DNA from: Rotaria macrura
Taxonomy: Eukaryota > Rotifera > Eurotatoria > Philodinida > Philodinidae
Direction: 5' to 3'
DNA length: 64,000 bases
Assembly (NCBI GenBank): GCA_900239685.1
Contig: OENT01000224.1
Coordinates: forward strand, 1 to 64,000
Shown: positions 47,535-60,617 of the stretch, in pieces
Numbering within the stretch: position 1 is the stretch's first letter
Layout: each line of letters begins with the position of its first letter
Translations under genes and position numbers: made by a program
The notes under the pieces: generated by a model
Database searches by the model: none
Told to the model about the DNA's origin: nothing
The model's input: the letters and a program-made list of their open reading frames with translations, nothing else

Positions 47535-49090
47535 TAATGAAAAAATGTTTATATGTATATTCATGAAGCTAATCAAACAAGATTGCAATAATCAAATAAA
47601 ACTATGATTATTTCTTCAGAAATTATTTGAAAATAATATCAAGTCAGTTTCAGAACTTTATGTCAGGTATTCACCCATTGCAAATAGGACTGTAACGTGT
47701 CTTGAACGCATGAAAATTGCACGAGCATGTGACAATATGAGAAGCACGAATCTTTTGTAGTTCGACATATAATGTTCTTTAGATCACAAAACAATCATAC
47801 TGACAGTAGTACACACTCCTAATACTGTATTCAACAAGTGCAAACCCTAAAATAGATATCCTGCCGTTGATTTTATATGTTTAAAATCAGTCGAATAACA
47901 ATTAGAATTAATTAAATGAAAAATAAATAGTTGCGGTATATCAACCCTATACAGCTGTGTCAAATTAACACTGATTGCAATCAATCATGATTATTCTACT
48001 TTTCTATGAATGATAGAATAACACAAGATCTTGAGGTTGCTGATTACTTTATCATTTTCATTGTTACACGTTAGGCTTCTTTTTAATAGTGAATGCATTA
48101 TCAAAAATACATCTCATAATTAAATAATCCAACAGAAATCTTCATTTGTGAGGATTAGATGTTTGTTTGCAATTGGAAAACCGTATAAATGAGTCGAACT
48201 TTGAATACTTTAGTAAATCGTATTGCTGTCACTGGTAGAAATCCATATCTGATTCAACATCAATTTTGTTTGTTTTTTAATGAAAATTTTGATCTGCTTA
48301 TTGAGCAAGACATCGGAAGTTATCGATAGTGTTTGATGTCATATTCTAGATTTAAAATCATGAGTAAATATTGTTATCGCATATCGATTTTCTTACGAGT
48401 TCTAGATCAAAGGAACTAGATGATAACAAAAACAAGCATTCTTATTCATCTTGATGTTGAAGGGATTTCTTTGATTCTGATGAGTTGTTTATACATAATA
48501 AATGAGAAGAAAAAACTTATTTGAAACGCATTTAAAGTTTTCTATTTACAAAATTTGCTTTCATCTATATGAAGATAGCATTGATAATTGCTGCGTCTGA
48601 GCTGAGAAGAAATCAATGAACATCTACATTTGTACGTTGTCAATAGTTAATCCTAACTTCAATACCGATTATAAATACACATTTCAGATTTTTTTTTATT
48701 TTCAAACTCTTGCGACGTATTTGGATATTTTTATTCAAGTATTTCTATCCGTGAGAGTAAATTTAGTTCTCAAAAAGCCAAAGAGAAAATTTCTCCAATG
48801 ACATTTGTTTTCGGTTAAAAATTTTCTTATTTTGCCATTGTTTGGAGGAGTCAAATGTGAATATTTGTTGGTTTTTCTCAAACTCTTCCACGCACCTATA
48901 GGAGTGTACAATTGAGCTTTGAAGAAGACAGTACCGATGAAATAGAGTACTAAACATTTCAGTTAGGATTTCAAGAGATTTGATCGAAGTTCATAGAATC
49001 TAAGAAATTCCTTATATAACAGCAATATCACTTGGTTTGATGTGATTTCTAAAGATCATAAATTACTAATAAAGGTATTAGTCCTCATCA
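47535..49090. other. Intergenic, no gene recognised
   Basis: About 1.5 kb of AT-rich DNA without coding, RNA or repeat structure that I could support. Confidence 0.55.
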
Positions 49091-49228
49091 ATGAGTTTAA
49101 TTGTTTATTTATTTATAACAATATTATATACTTATGCATCAGTCGTTAATAAATTTTTGCATCTACGTCTTTCTGCATTAGAAAAAAATAGATATAATTT
49201 CAACACGAAAACGTTCGATCCACACTTG
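49091..49228 (+). CDS. Possible signal-peptide exon of a small secreted protein
   Basis: An ATG opens 46 codons: MSLIVYLFITILYTYASVVN is a good signal peptide, followed by a polar stretch (LSALEKNRYNFNTKTFDPHL) ending at a donor GTATGT in phase 0. A matching exon near 50570 (TTCCAAGATCCC...) would add 17 residues (FQDPSNNNGKNIWCQK) before a TGA. Another frame there also looks coding (MVKTFGVKNERMIKIYDLF to about 50718), so the second exon may be frameshifted. The donor coincides with the left end of a fold-back repeat. It could be a living small gene, a pseudogene or chance. Confidence 0.3.
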
Positions 49229-49580
49229 GTATGTCAGATTAGCATTAGTATTTTAAAAAAATATTAATAGTTTTGTATTAGAGTTAAAAAATAACTTAAT
49301 GCTGTGCTATTAGTGTTAAAAAATACTTTAATATTTTGGCGTTAGTATTGAATTAAAATCAGCATTAAACAAACATTATTTTATATATTTTTTCGTGAGC
49401 ATTAGCATTAAATAGTGTTATTTTTAAGACTAATACTAATTCAAAGCAAATACCTAAGTCTTCAATGATTTTTGTAACACTAACACAAAAGCATTAAACT
49501 ACTTTTTAAACTCTAATGGAAAAACATTAAAGAGAAGTATTAATTAATACCATGCTAATGTTAAGCCGGTATCTCTAATA
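49229..49580. repeat. Fold-back (MITE-like) inverted repeat
   Basis: The first and last thirds are imperfect reverse complements over at least 110 bp. ATTAGCATTAGTATT and TATTAGAGTTAAAAAATA with CTATTAGTGTTAAAAAAT on the left are matched by the reverse complement of the right arm (ATTAGCATGGTATT, CATTAGAGTTTAAAAAGTA, TGTTAGTGTTACAAAAAT). The ends are not sharp and no target duplication could be fixed. It lies in the presumed intron after 49228. Confidence 0.65.
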
Positions 49581-50720
49581 CAAACAAAACCGTACACTGG
49601 TAACGTGACGAAAGCTTTTCTATCAATGAAATTTCTTTTGTGTAACAAAACTATTCATGAGACTCTGAATCAAATGATTGAACCTAATAGTATAGTTTCT
49701 TCATTGAATGATACCACATCATGATGCTGATGTTTCTGGAATCAAGAACGATTTCTTTCACGATCTAAAACATATTTTTCCTTAGAATCTAACAAAAGAC
49801 CTATGAGACGTGTGCTTTATTTTTGTATAGAAAATCGATTTCTATCGAATTTACATGTTGCATAAAATAAGAATTAAGTTTTTGAAACAAAAGGTTATTT
49901 ACACATACTACTGAGTTTGAAATATGTAGCTAACTTATCTATTTCTTTCTATTCCCTATAATTGGCTTCAGTTAGAAAAATACAGAAAGAGTTACCCCAT
50001 CGCTTCTATGATTCCTTCAGAAATTTCAAAGATTTCAAAAGATTTTTCAGTTTGTTGTCAAAATGATATTCTATTCAATTAGACAATGATTTCGGCATAC
50101 GGTTAATCAGTTGTTGATCAGAGTAGATGTATGAAATGATCTCTTAGATCAATGCATCGTCTATTGAGTTAAAGATTCCTCGATGGAAAACGTCATAAAA
50201 CTATAAATATAAGTATATATTAACTCCGATATTAACGTATTTATACTCAACCGCTTGAGCAGACATTTCATATAGATATTTGCCAAGTCTTATATGCTCA
50301 TAATTGAAACGGGTGAATCCATTTCTTGAAAATTACAAGTAGAAACAATCACTGAATCTAAAAGTTTTGTTGACAGATCATTTGACAACACAAAACTAGT
50401 TACTAATAATAATTTGAACTATTTATTCTTTATTTTCGATATTACACAATAAATTGAGTTTTCCATGTCATCATGTTTCGATGAAAATTTATTCTGCATG
50501 AAAAAGTATTCGAGAAAAAAAATAATTTTCGTTATCTTTTTCTTTTAATATTCTCAACAAGTGCAAAGTTCCAAGATCCCTCGAATAATAATGGTAAAAA
50601 CATTTGGTGTCAAAAATGAACGAATGATCAAAATCTATGATTTATTTGATGATCGACATCATTCTTTTCCTATCGGAATTCATGAAATAAAATATAATGA
50701 TGACAATACCGAGATTTAAG

Positions 50721-53530
50721 TTAATATTGTTCTGTTTTAAAAGTCTTCCGATATTTATGTCATGTCACGTTTTCGAATAGATTAAAGACAGTTTAGCATA
50801 TTTTTGTTGCATGATGTCAGTCATGTCTTGTGTGATACCGGATGAGCAATATGAAGGGAAATTCATTTGCACTAGTCAAATAACACATTTAAATATTACT
50901 GTCGCTTTAGCTGCTGTCACTGTCATAATTGGAAGAGAAACATTGTTTCGACGTCAATTTTGCTTCGATGCCCTAAAAATAGAGCTTATAAGCTGAGGAA
51001 AGAAACATTTTATTTTCGATCTGTTTATTTTCATTCTAATAAAAAACTAATCATTATATTAATTTAGAAATGTTTATTCCTTAGAGAATACTTAATGAGA
51101 AAATATGACAGTAGATACTCATCAGCTCCCTGTATTAGTCATTTAGTAACAAGTCACTTATGCTTGTTTTTAAAATAGTACAGGGCATTAAGTTAGTTTC
51201 AAGTCATATTCACAACTGTTTTTCACCGTGTCTAACGTTACTTCTTGTCATACCATTTTAAATACTTAACTATTGAAAATGCCAACTCTGATATTTACAT
51301 ATTCGAAAATAAAATACCGGATTAAACAATATCATAAGAACCATTGAACATATATTGATGAAAAATTAGTAATAACTGTTTGTTCATCGTTTTTGTATCG
51401 TACGTGATGAGAGATAACCTTTCAAGTATTGCATCCGTTTATATCCTTTCTAATAGAATTCTTTGTACTACTAATGAAAAATGATGCGAAAGAAAGAGAC
51501 TTAGACATCGGTTATATTCAACTATCATCAAGAGAAGATCATTCAAGACTAGAAGTTACGTATGTGACTGTTGCGATGGGTGATGTTAGAAAATGTGGAA
51601 ACTATTGGAACAGAACGATTTTATACTTAGATCTTTATTTTTCTCGAGTGGATTCGTGAGATGACTGACAAACTTTGTTCTTTTTTTCGTTTGTATACAA
51701 AATGGATAACACCAATTTCGTTTTATCCAATTCGATTTCCTTACACTTATTCTTGCAATCAATATGAATAAAATCGTATGATCTAATTGTTTCGCGTCTG
51801 TTCGATCTCGATAAGACTATTCAACATCAACGCACTTTCAATCATCAATCGATCAGTCAACTCATCGAGAAATTATCTCCAAGTGAAGACACGCTACAAT
51901 ACTTATATCTCGTATGTTGCATTAATTGAGTACTATGTTACTTTATCAGTAAAACAAAATGATAAATGAATACTTGTAGTAACTAGAGTTAGATTAGTTC
52001 TGTCATACGAGATAAGCTGATGACACAATTTATGTTAGTGCATGCTCTAATAAAATTTTTGACTTCGGGAAAGAAACGAAACAGTTAACTAATAAAGTAT
52101 TTCGTATGCGTAAGACATGGCTACATCAAAAATGTTGAAACAATACAAAGCTTTCAATAAATTTTTAAATCTACAAATATCAATACATGTTCTTCGTAGT
52201 ATTCTAATCGATCTTCTCGAAATATCCATGGACATCATGAAATGTTCGTCTTACTTTCATTTTATGGAATCCATAGTACAATATTTGATTTGTTTCTCAT
52301 CATTGTGAAAAACACAATCAGACGTATATCAAGTATGAGGTATGCATCATTTGGTATACATTTCATCAATTGAGTATTTATCAACGATTGGAGGATAGAT
52401 AAAAGATTTTTTTTGTTCATATCAATCAACACATTCTCATCGATTACTTCAAATTGCTGAAGATTCGAATACAATGCTAAGTGCCGAACTAGTCAATATG
52501 TTTAATCACTATTCAATATTAGAGCAGAACCGTGAATATTATTTTCATCCAATTGATGTAATCGTCTATCATCTAGAGAAGTTGAATCGTTTCCAATAAT
52601 ATTCCAGTCAGTAGTCATGTATCCAATGAACATAAAACACTGACACTATTTTCTTTTAAAAGCTTCATTTGTAGTTATATCCATGTCTAATCAAAGGATT
52701 GAAACAATATCCATAAGATTCATATAGCATCATCAATCTAAAAACCAACATATTCTAGAATATTTCTCGTATGAATCATGATACTCGAATCAAAAGTAGT
52801 TCTGTGAGCCAAGGTTTTTTACACGTGCATATAATCGAGCAAGTTATTATTCGTGATAAAAACTTCATACATCTAAAGAACTACTTCAGCTAATAGTTAA
52901 TTCTTCTTTTATTTTTATCAGGAGACCTATGTAAGAAATCCTTGGATGTGTCCCTGTAGTTATCAAATAGTCTATGACTGGTTAGTTTAACATGTCTCTC
53001 ATTATTCCATGTCTAGGAAATAAGACTAATGTCATTCCAACGATCTTTAGTGCTATCCAGCCATGTAAAAGCGTGTGTCCGTAATCAATTCATTAATATA
53101 CATCGTAAGATAAGACAAGTCAATCAATAAAACAAAATAACATGAAAACAAATGAGTAACCATTGATTAACATGTACGATTAACGATTTTGCCAAATGAT
53201 CTAAGTAATTTGATCAATGTCTTTTTCTTTTCAAACATGTGGAAAAAAGTGAATAAGATCCTTAGAATAAAGTAATGTTTTATTTTATTTTAGAGACAAG
53301 TTGACTAACAAGTCTTTAATAATGATATAAATTCCACGAAAAGAAGAAAAGCAATAAATTGTACCTAAAGAGAAACACACATAGTTTTGTTTTTGTTGTC
53401 TAAAAGAAAACGAAAGAACATGGACTAGAAAGAGAAAAGAGGCGAACGGATACATCATTCCGATGGGGGAATTTCAAGAGACTAAGACTACCACAACATA
53501 TGTATGGCACAACATCGAATAAAAATAATT
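50721..53530. other. Intergenic, no secure gene
   Basis: About 2.8 kb. Frames of about 60-76 codons at 50811, 51429, 51787 and 52117 have no family, splice or signal-peptide support. The right end is the 3' flank of Capicua, which is transcribed leftwards; a TTTATT (AATAAA on the minus strand) at 53279-53284 may be its polyadenylation signal. Confidence 0.45.
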
Positions 53531-56500
53531 TTATGATGATGAATTTATTGAAACTTTTTCTTGTTTTAAATTACTCATTAATTTTTGACGAATTTCTCTA
53601 ATACGTTGATTTAAAAGGCGTTTGTTTGGAAATAATTCTTCGTGCGATATTTGAAATGATAATATTGATGAATCTAAAATTTTTAAATCGAATTCATTTT
53701 ATTAGAAAAAAACGTTTTTTCTCTACCAGTTGGATAAAGATGATTTTTGAGAAATTCAATAACTTTTAGTTTTGATTCTAATTGACTTTTGCTCATGGAT
53801 TCATTTGTTGTGTGTCGAGTTGAATTCAATTTTATGTATTGATTTTTCATTTCTAAAATGTTTTTTTTTTTAAATATTTGATAGATCAATGAAAGAATGA
53901 TATATTTCGATAGAAGAATATAATTACCATCTAGTTGTTTGATGTAATCCATCGGTGGTTGTTTAACTTCAGTTTGATTTTGATCACTTGCAATAGATAC
54001 TTTCCGTTTACGTGTTACCATTAAAGATGAATCATGTATTCCCCCACGTTCACTAATACTGCGAGAGCGAGTTCTAGGACCTTCGATATCCTAAAATAAT
54101 ATCAATTATTAGAAGCAAAGCACAAAATTTAATCCTTGATGAATATCGAACAAAGAGGAAATCTTGTATAATCAGATTCATCTTCTTTCATTCCAGATAA
54201 AGCTTTATCTTTTTTTTTCTTTTACTACCTGACAATACTGAAATGTTCGTTGGCAAGCAAAATAATTCTTTTCAACAGGAAAATGGTAGATTGTAACACT
54301 GTCTCAAGACAATGCGTTTTGTTTCAAAAGATCTGAGGATTTTTAACTGTAGTCTTGATTCTCGAAGAATCTAAATGCAAAGTCATCATGACCTATGTTT
54401 GCAGATTAGCTCTCATAAATGCATTATCACAGAATGAGTTCAAATAAATAGTCATAGGATAATTCGATCAAAATTATGACATGAACTTTGATCGGCATAT
54501 TCAAATCACATGGAATTCGACAATGACAACATCTTCCGGACTACCGCATATGAGAATGAGAATGATAATCAGTTTCAATAAATCATGAACCATGTCATGT
54601 GTAATTATACAGCATACAAATTGATCTCTAAATAGGATCGAAAGAAACGAAAATTTACATACCTCTAAATTAGCAATTTTTCGTCGTTTCATCGATGGTT
54701 CATCAGAATCAGTTTGTTGTTGGTGATAGAAAATCGGAGGTCTGTAAGTATAATCGTCATCAGTTGTTATTTGACATTTAACTGGTAAAATTGGTTTAAA
54801 CGATGTTGGCGATGTTTTACTTCTTTCCGATAATGAACTATTCGAACGTGAACTGAAAGCCGATAGAATAGTACTACTTCCATCTATTGATGAACCACTT
54901 GAATAACCTGTCGACGTACTTGCCGTTGAATACGATGAAGCTGAAAGAGAAAATCGAAAAAGAAAATTGATTTTCGTTCGAATGAGCGATTTTCCTTTTG
55001 CTAACTACCAAATGAATGCGTTTGATGTTCATCATGAATCGTTGGCTTAACTGACGATTGTAAATGTTTAAGTTGTTGTTCAAGATCTAAATTTGCTCGA
55101 CGTTGATTAATTAACATGGACACAATAGTTCGACAAGTTTCGGTGTCGGAAAATCGAGACGGAGATTTTGGTAATGAATATTCATTTGAATTTTCATACG
55201 TATCAGTTATATTCGATGGTTTATCTCTTTCTAACAGAAGTGTATTTCCATGGTTGATTTCTAAAATGAAGAATTTTGTCCTTTTTTTTCTTCTTCAAAT
55301 TTAATTATTCTATCTTGACATGGAGTTTTCTCAATAGTTTTATATATGGCATGTATATCATCGTTAGAAACATTCAATTTGATTCTTGTTGAATAGTAAT
55401 AATTTGTAATTGTGATTCTCACAAAATGCAAATAACTTCAATGAAAACGTAGTCCTCGATACACATGTGAAGAACGGTAATCCCTTTTCATCGAACACAA
55501 TTCAAATAACATTTTCGAAACATAAATTTACTTAATATAGCGTTCGACAAAAACAAATTTCATACAATACTATTTGTTTCAATTTATATTTGTTATGCAT
55601 CATATAACATACGGTAGACAAATGATCGAACTGAGTTTATTACTTTTTAAAAGATTTTATAAGAAACAAAACAAAAAATGGCTTGAGGTTTTTGAAAAGT
55701 AATAGAAGTCTTTCACATTCTATGAAGCATACTTTTGTAAAATATTCATAAATGTAGCTATGCAACAGATAAAAATATGGGATAGTTTTGAATACTTTGT
55801 ACATTTTCTATAATTCATACAAAAATTATGACAAGTTGACCTAGATAATCTGTTGATGAATAAGCTCTGACAAGAATACTATTATAATGATTTCATTGGA
55901 AATTTATTTGTCTATCTAATTTTACATAATTAATACTCATTGCATATTTTGACATGAAAGGAAATGAGAAGCGAATAAAAGAGAAACGCTGCGATTCTCA
56001 AATTGTGACTGCTTTTCTAATTACTACATCAAAAAAGTCTAGTTAAATAACCGTTTATTTGATGTTGGTGAATTCATGGATACGAATTTTTAGAATATTG
56101 ATTACGTTACGTTCTCTGAAAAGTTCCCAGAACTATATTTTTTAGATCTTCAGTATCATTTTCTATTCAATGCCGATAAGAAATCATCTTTTCTTGAAAA
56201 TGTCATTATTTCTAGAAGCGATATAAAAAATTCGCATTATTTATTAATCTATCATTTTGAAATCTCAAGATGAAATCTGATTGCTTTTATTTTTCAATAA
56301 GTACTTATTCTTTCTATTTACATTATTTCATTTCTAAGCATCTTTTTTAAAAAGAAACTTACAATACGCTTGACACAAGAGAAAAAATACTTCATCGTTT
56401 CATTTAGAATAAGAAATTTTCTTTTAACATCTTGCTATTACAAACAACTAGAGATCAATACATTTTTCCATCGTTTTTTTAAGTATTGCTGTTTATAATA

Positions 56501-58517
56501 AGCGATTTGTCATAGTCAGTTGTTCTTAATCGAAATCCTAATTACAATTTCATACAATCGTTTGGACATGCGTATGTCAAGTAGATTAAATCAATTGTAA
56601 AATAAGCAGTTGTTCATATTCATTTATTATTATGAAACACGGATGATGAAAATCTTAATAACGGAAATCAATAATGACGATCGATGTAGACTCATTAATC
56701 ATCGAAAAAGATTACTCATACAGATTATGTAGAAGTTCAAACCAATCGATTCATGAGTGAAGCTTTTCAGGTGCTCTTACTCCCTCCATAGATTTTGATG
56801 TTTTTCTTTTCACTTATAGATTCTGTCGAGTATTCGAGTTAAAAGCACCTGAAAAAAATTGATTAGCCTCTTCGCAATAAAAAAAAGTTGTTTGTCATTG
56901 CATGTTATGTACATTGATAAAACTTAACTTGACTACTATGTAATTTTCATAAAACGTTTAAAACATAATCAACTAGACATATTTGCTCAAAACTTAAATT
57001 TATTTTACGTTATCAAATGTGGACTAGATCTGTTTAAAAAAAATTCAGGAAATTTGATATTTCGAAAATTTAGAACGACCGATTAGAGAGATTATCACAG
57101 AATAAAAACAATCCGTATGTTTTCAAAGCGTTTAATTTCAATCAGTCGAGATATATTATTTTTCTTTTTTTCAGCTAATCATCACGTTTTGCTTCTTCAT
57201 TTCAAAAGTAATCAGATGTAAAAGAAAAGACAAAGTACGTCTAATGAATTCAACGACTTTTATCTTCCATCTTTTGCACATGAAAGAGTATTAAAGAATA
57301 ATATATATATATATATGTTTTTCTTACGGTTAGATGAAGTATTCGTCTGTGATTGATTAGCTAGATTGTGCGTTGAATTTGCATGAATAGGAACAGGTGT
57401 TACTATATTTGTTGGTACTGGTGCATTTTCTAACGATGGTTTTGTTATTGGTGAAAAGAATTCTGTTAATTTTGGCATGTTTGTACAAATCTATTCAATT
57501 GTAAAGGAAAATTTAATTTTCAACTGTTTGAACGAGAAAAGAAAGTGTCAAAGTTACTTGTGCAAAAACTTGAAGTGGATCCGGTGGTGTGGGTGACGAG
57601 GTTGTTTTATTCGTTGATTGTAATCTAGCTGATCGTCTCAATTGTTCTTTATTTAAATCATTTAATTGTTGAGCACGTATCTTATATTCTTGTTGTTGAC
57701 TTTGCGATAAAGAATACCATTTTTCACCTAAAATTTTTGATACATTTCGATTATCATGATGTGGATTTTCTAAATGAATTTTGGCACGCTCTTCTTGCGA
57801 AAATAACATAAACGAATTAATTGGACGACGATTTGATTTATCTTTCATGAATTTCAATGCACTATCCGATGTAGAATTTTTCATTGTTGTATGAAGTTGC
57901 TGATGAGTTTCATTTAATGGAATATTAGTTGGAGTCTTATCTTTTTCTTGTACAGATAAATGCCTTGAACAAAGGCCGTATCTTTGAGACTCTTTTGTAC
58001 AATGTTCATATGAACATAGACGACGCCATTGTTTGCCATTGAATTTTTTTCGAACTTGCGAATCTATTGTTATAACGTCACCTTTACGATAAGATTTTTC
58101 ATTGGATATATTTTCACATATGTCATTTTTCACATCTGATGATGATTCTGTTGATGAATTATTTTCTTCACATGAATCTATTAATACATTACATGAGATG
58201 AATTAATTTTCCAATAGAAAATCGCTTTTTTCTTATAAAATTTATATGGCAAGTATAATTAAAATTAAAAAAAACATCTAAGATCAACAATTCTATCGAT
58301 TCATAGAATGTATATATATATGATCGGAGTCAAAATAGACGGCTCGTTATTCAAATATTTTATATTCGATAAACAATCGATTCGTAAATATCATATATTT
58401 AAAAGAGAGAAGGACCATTTTATTTAGACAAAAAACACTAGTCTTAATAACTATGCGAATGATAAGAATCGAAAAAAGGGTTGCAATAGATGAATACTTT
58501 ACGAATAGTGTTGGAGT

Positions 58518-58548
<31 letters not shown>

Positions 58549-60617
58549 TAAATCAAAGCTTATCGAGTGATATATATGAAATGAATTGTGTCCGCTTGAC
58601 CGAATCAAATCGATATCACATAGCAAATCTTGTCTTATGCGTTAGGATTTTTATGGATTCAGTTCAAAACAATCGCATCGCTGTTATATAATAAACAAAG
58701 AATTTTGAAAATGCAACAATTCTTTTTCGATTCTGAATGTAAATAAATATCCCAGACAAAAGACAGCTCACTCTATTTCAAAGAGTTCGACTTTGGAATT
58801 CTCTTTTCACATAAGTTATTTTACATTTTGATTTCTTTCTTGCCAAGATTTTTCTTTTTGAAAAAGTAGAACACACATATCATTGAACTCTCGTAATCTT
58901 TCGTGTCATTCTGTCTTTACAGCAATGTCATTATATATTACGTTTGATTTTCACTTATCCATTAGTTTGCATTCATTTTTTTCTCTTCTCGTAAATTGCA
59001 TTCATTCACTGATATAATTCTCTTCTTTGAACATGGATCACTCGAAGCATGCACAACACGCAGACACTTGAATTTTGAAAGAAACCGATGGCAAAGAGTA
59101 CAACGAGGAAAAAAAGAACCTTACACATGTCTTTATATTAAAAGAGGTTATCATAGCACAAGAAGAGACGCAGGAGTATTCACCATCGTGCAACATGACC
59201 TGTTTACCCCCGAGAAGTGTTTCATATCTAACAAGTGTTCGTTAATAGAAATTTCGAATTAAATTGAATTCTGATTTTTTCTCTCATTCGATGTAACTTA
59301 AAGGCGATAAAACATCTTGATATTCGGATGGGTTGAATTTCTTTTAATAATATTGACTACTCGAAGTTAAAAATAAGAGAAAACATTCTTCCAAATCTTC
59401 GTTAGATGAAACATATCGATTGGTTCAGTTATTCGTAGGAACATTTTTGGCAATGAATAACGTGTTCATATGAAAGAGATGAGCGGGATTTGTAGTTTGT
59501 GCAAAAAAAAGTACATTCAAAGAAATAGGGCGATATTCATGTTTATTGAAATGCAACCTTCACAAAACGAATGTTTGACCTATATCTTCAGGGCATGAAT
59601 TCAATGACGAAACAGCTATACTCATCGAACAGAAAGCTTGATTTGTAAGTTACTTAACTGTCGATAGTGGCTTATGGGCAATCTATTCTATTTATTGAAA
59701 GTAAAAGTAAATTGTAGCAATTTCGCTCGGATGATGATCCGATTGTTCATCATTTCTTTTTGCAGACAATATGAAATTAAAACTTATGAGCAACCTATGA
59801 TTACAGATTTCTAGAAGGATTCAAAATTTCTTGGAAGAACTCCAGCCTATTTAACACGATCGAACGACACAAAGAAAATGCTTTTACGATTATCTGAAAT
59901 ATTTACCATTTAAATTTTTCTTGAAATGAAATAATCTTGTTTGATAAAGAATAGCATTCCAATCGATAGGAATTTCTAAAAATTTAAAGTTACGAATACT
60001 AAAAACATTGATAGATGAACAAAACGAACCATCATGCCATGGTGGCAAAAATAATCTAATCGACTGTCTTGGTACACAATAAATTTCATGTTGATCTTGA
60101 AATAATATTTTAAATTTTCCTTCTTTAGTTTTTTCAAGAATGATAGCTGGCCGATAGACATGATCATTTGACGGATTTTTACATAGAACATATTTGTCTT
60201 CGATTAAATCTTGAATCGGTGGAGCATTATCAGATAAAATACCAAAAATATTTTCATGAATATTAATTTCAATCGTTTTTTCGTATGAAGTTACATTGGA
60301 TTGAGCTGATAGATAACCATTTAATCCTACTTGATGTATTTTACCTGATATATATTCATTGACATTGATTTCAACGAGAACATTTATTGTTCGCCAATCT
60401 TGAAAATTATATTCACGTAATAATGTATTGACTTCAACCAGATAATCTAAAAGAAGAATTATTGCATAGTAAAAATAACTATTGATTTACATTTCAAAAA
60501 TGAATTACTCTGATTGTTAACTTGCTGTTGATCATCATGATGATGAGCTAGCCAACGTTTTTTTAATGAGAAATTTTTGTGATCTTCGTCATTGATTGTT
60601 GATGATCGTCTCAACAT
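53531..60617 (-). CDS. CIC: Capicua-type HMG-box transcriptional repressor
   Basis: Nine minus-strand exons: 60617-60509, 60446-59907, 58177-57558, 57490-57328, 55260-55009, 54940-54663, 54090-53928, 53852-53727, 53673-53531. All junctions are GT-AG, phases agree, product 797 residues. Residues about 115-175 form the N-terminal Capicua domain ([34 protein letters not shown]). The Cys/His segment [20 protein letters not shown] (C271, C276, C286, H289) is diagnostic. The HMG box covers about 332-396 ([23 protein letters not shown]). The C-terminal C1 motif at about 735-787 includes [20 protein letters not shown], which acts with the HMG box in DNA binding. Capicua represses genes downstream of receptor tyrosine kinase/ERK signalling and is relieved by phosphorylation. 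The protein is much shorter than the human forms; the regions between domains are compact. Start ATG follows AAAA. Confidence 0.93.
55261..57327 (-). other. Large Capicua intron (2067 bp)
   Basis: By far longer than the usual 50-90 bp introns here. AT-rich; ends include a (TA)n run at 57299-57316 beside the donor. No nested gene or repeat was recognised. Confidence 0.7.
58178..59906 (-). other. Large Capicua intron (1729 bp)
   Basis: Separates the N-terminal Capicua domain exon from the HMG-box exon. Contains a (TA)n run at 58523-58549. A plus-strand frame at 58996-59262 lacks any support. Confidence 0.7.
58523..58549. repeat. (TA)n microsatellite
   Basis: Alternating A/T run of about 27 bp within a Capicua intron. 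Confidence 0.85.

Noticed and set aside
58996..59262. 88-codon plus-strand frame within a Capicua intron
   Set aside because: No ATG start near the beginning, no splice signals, no recognisable domain.
3252..60617. Search for U12-type introns, prompted by SNRNP25
   Set aside because: All introns that could be defined have ordinary GT-AG ends without the extended ATATCCTT or GTATCCTT donor.
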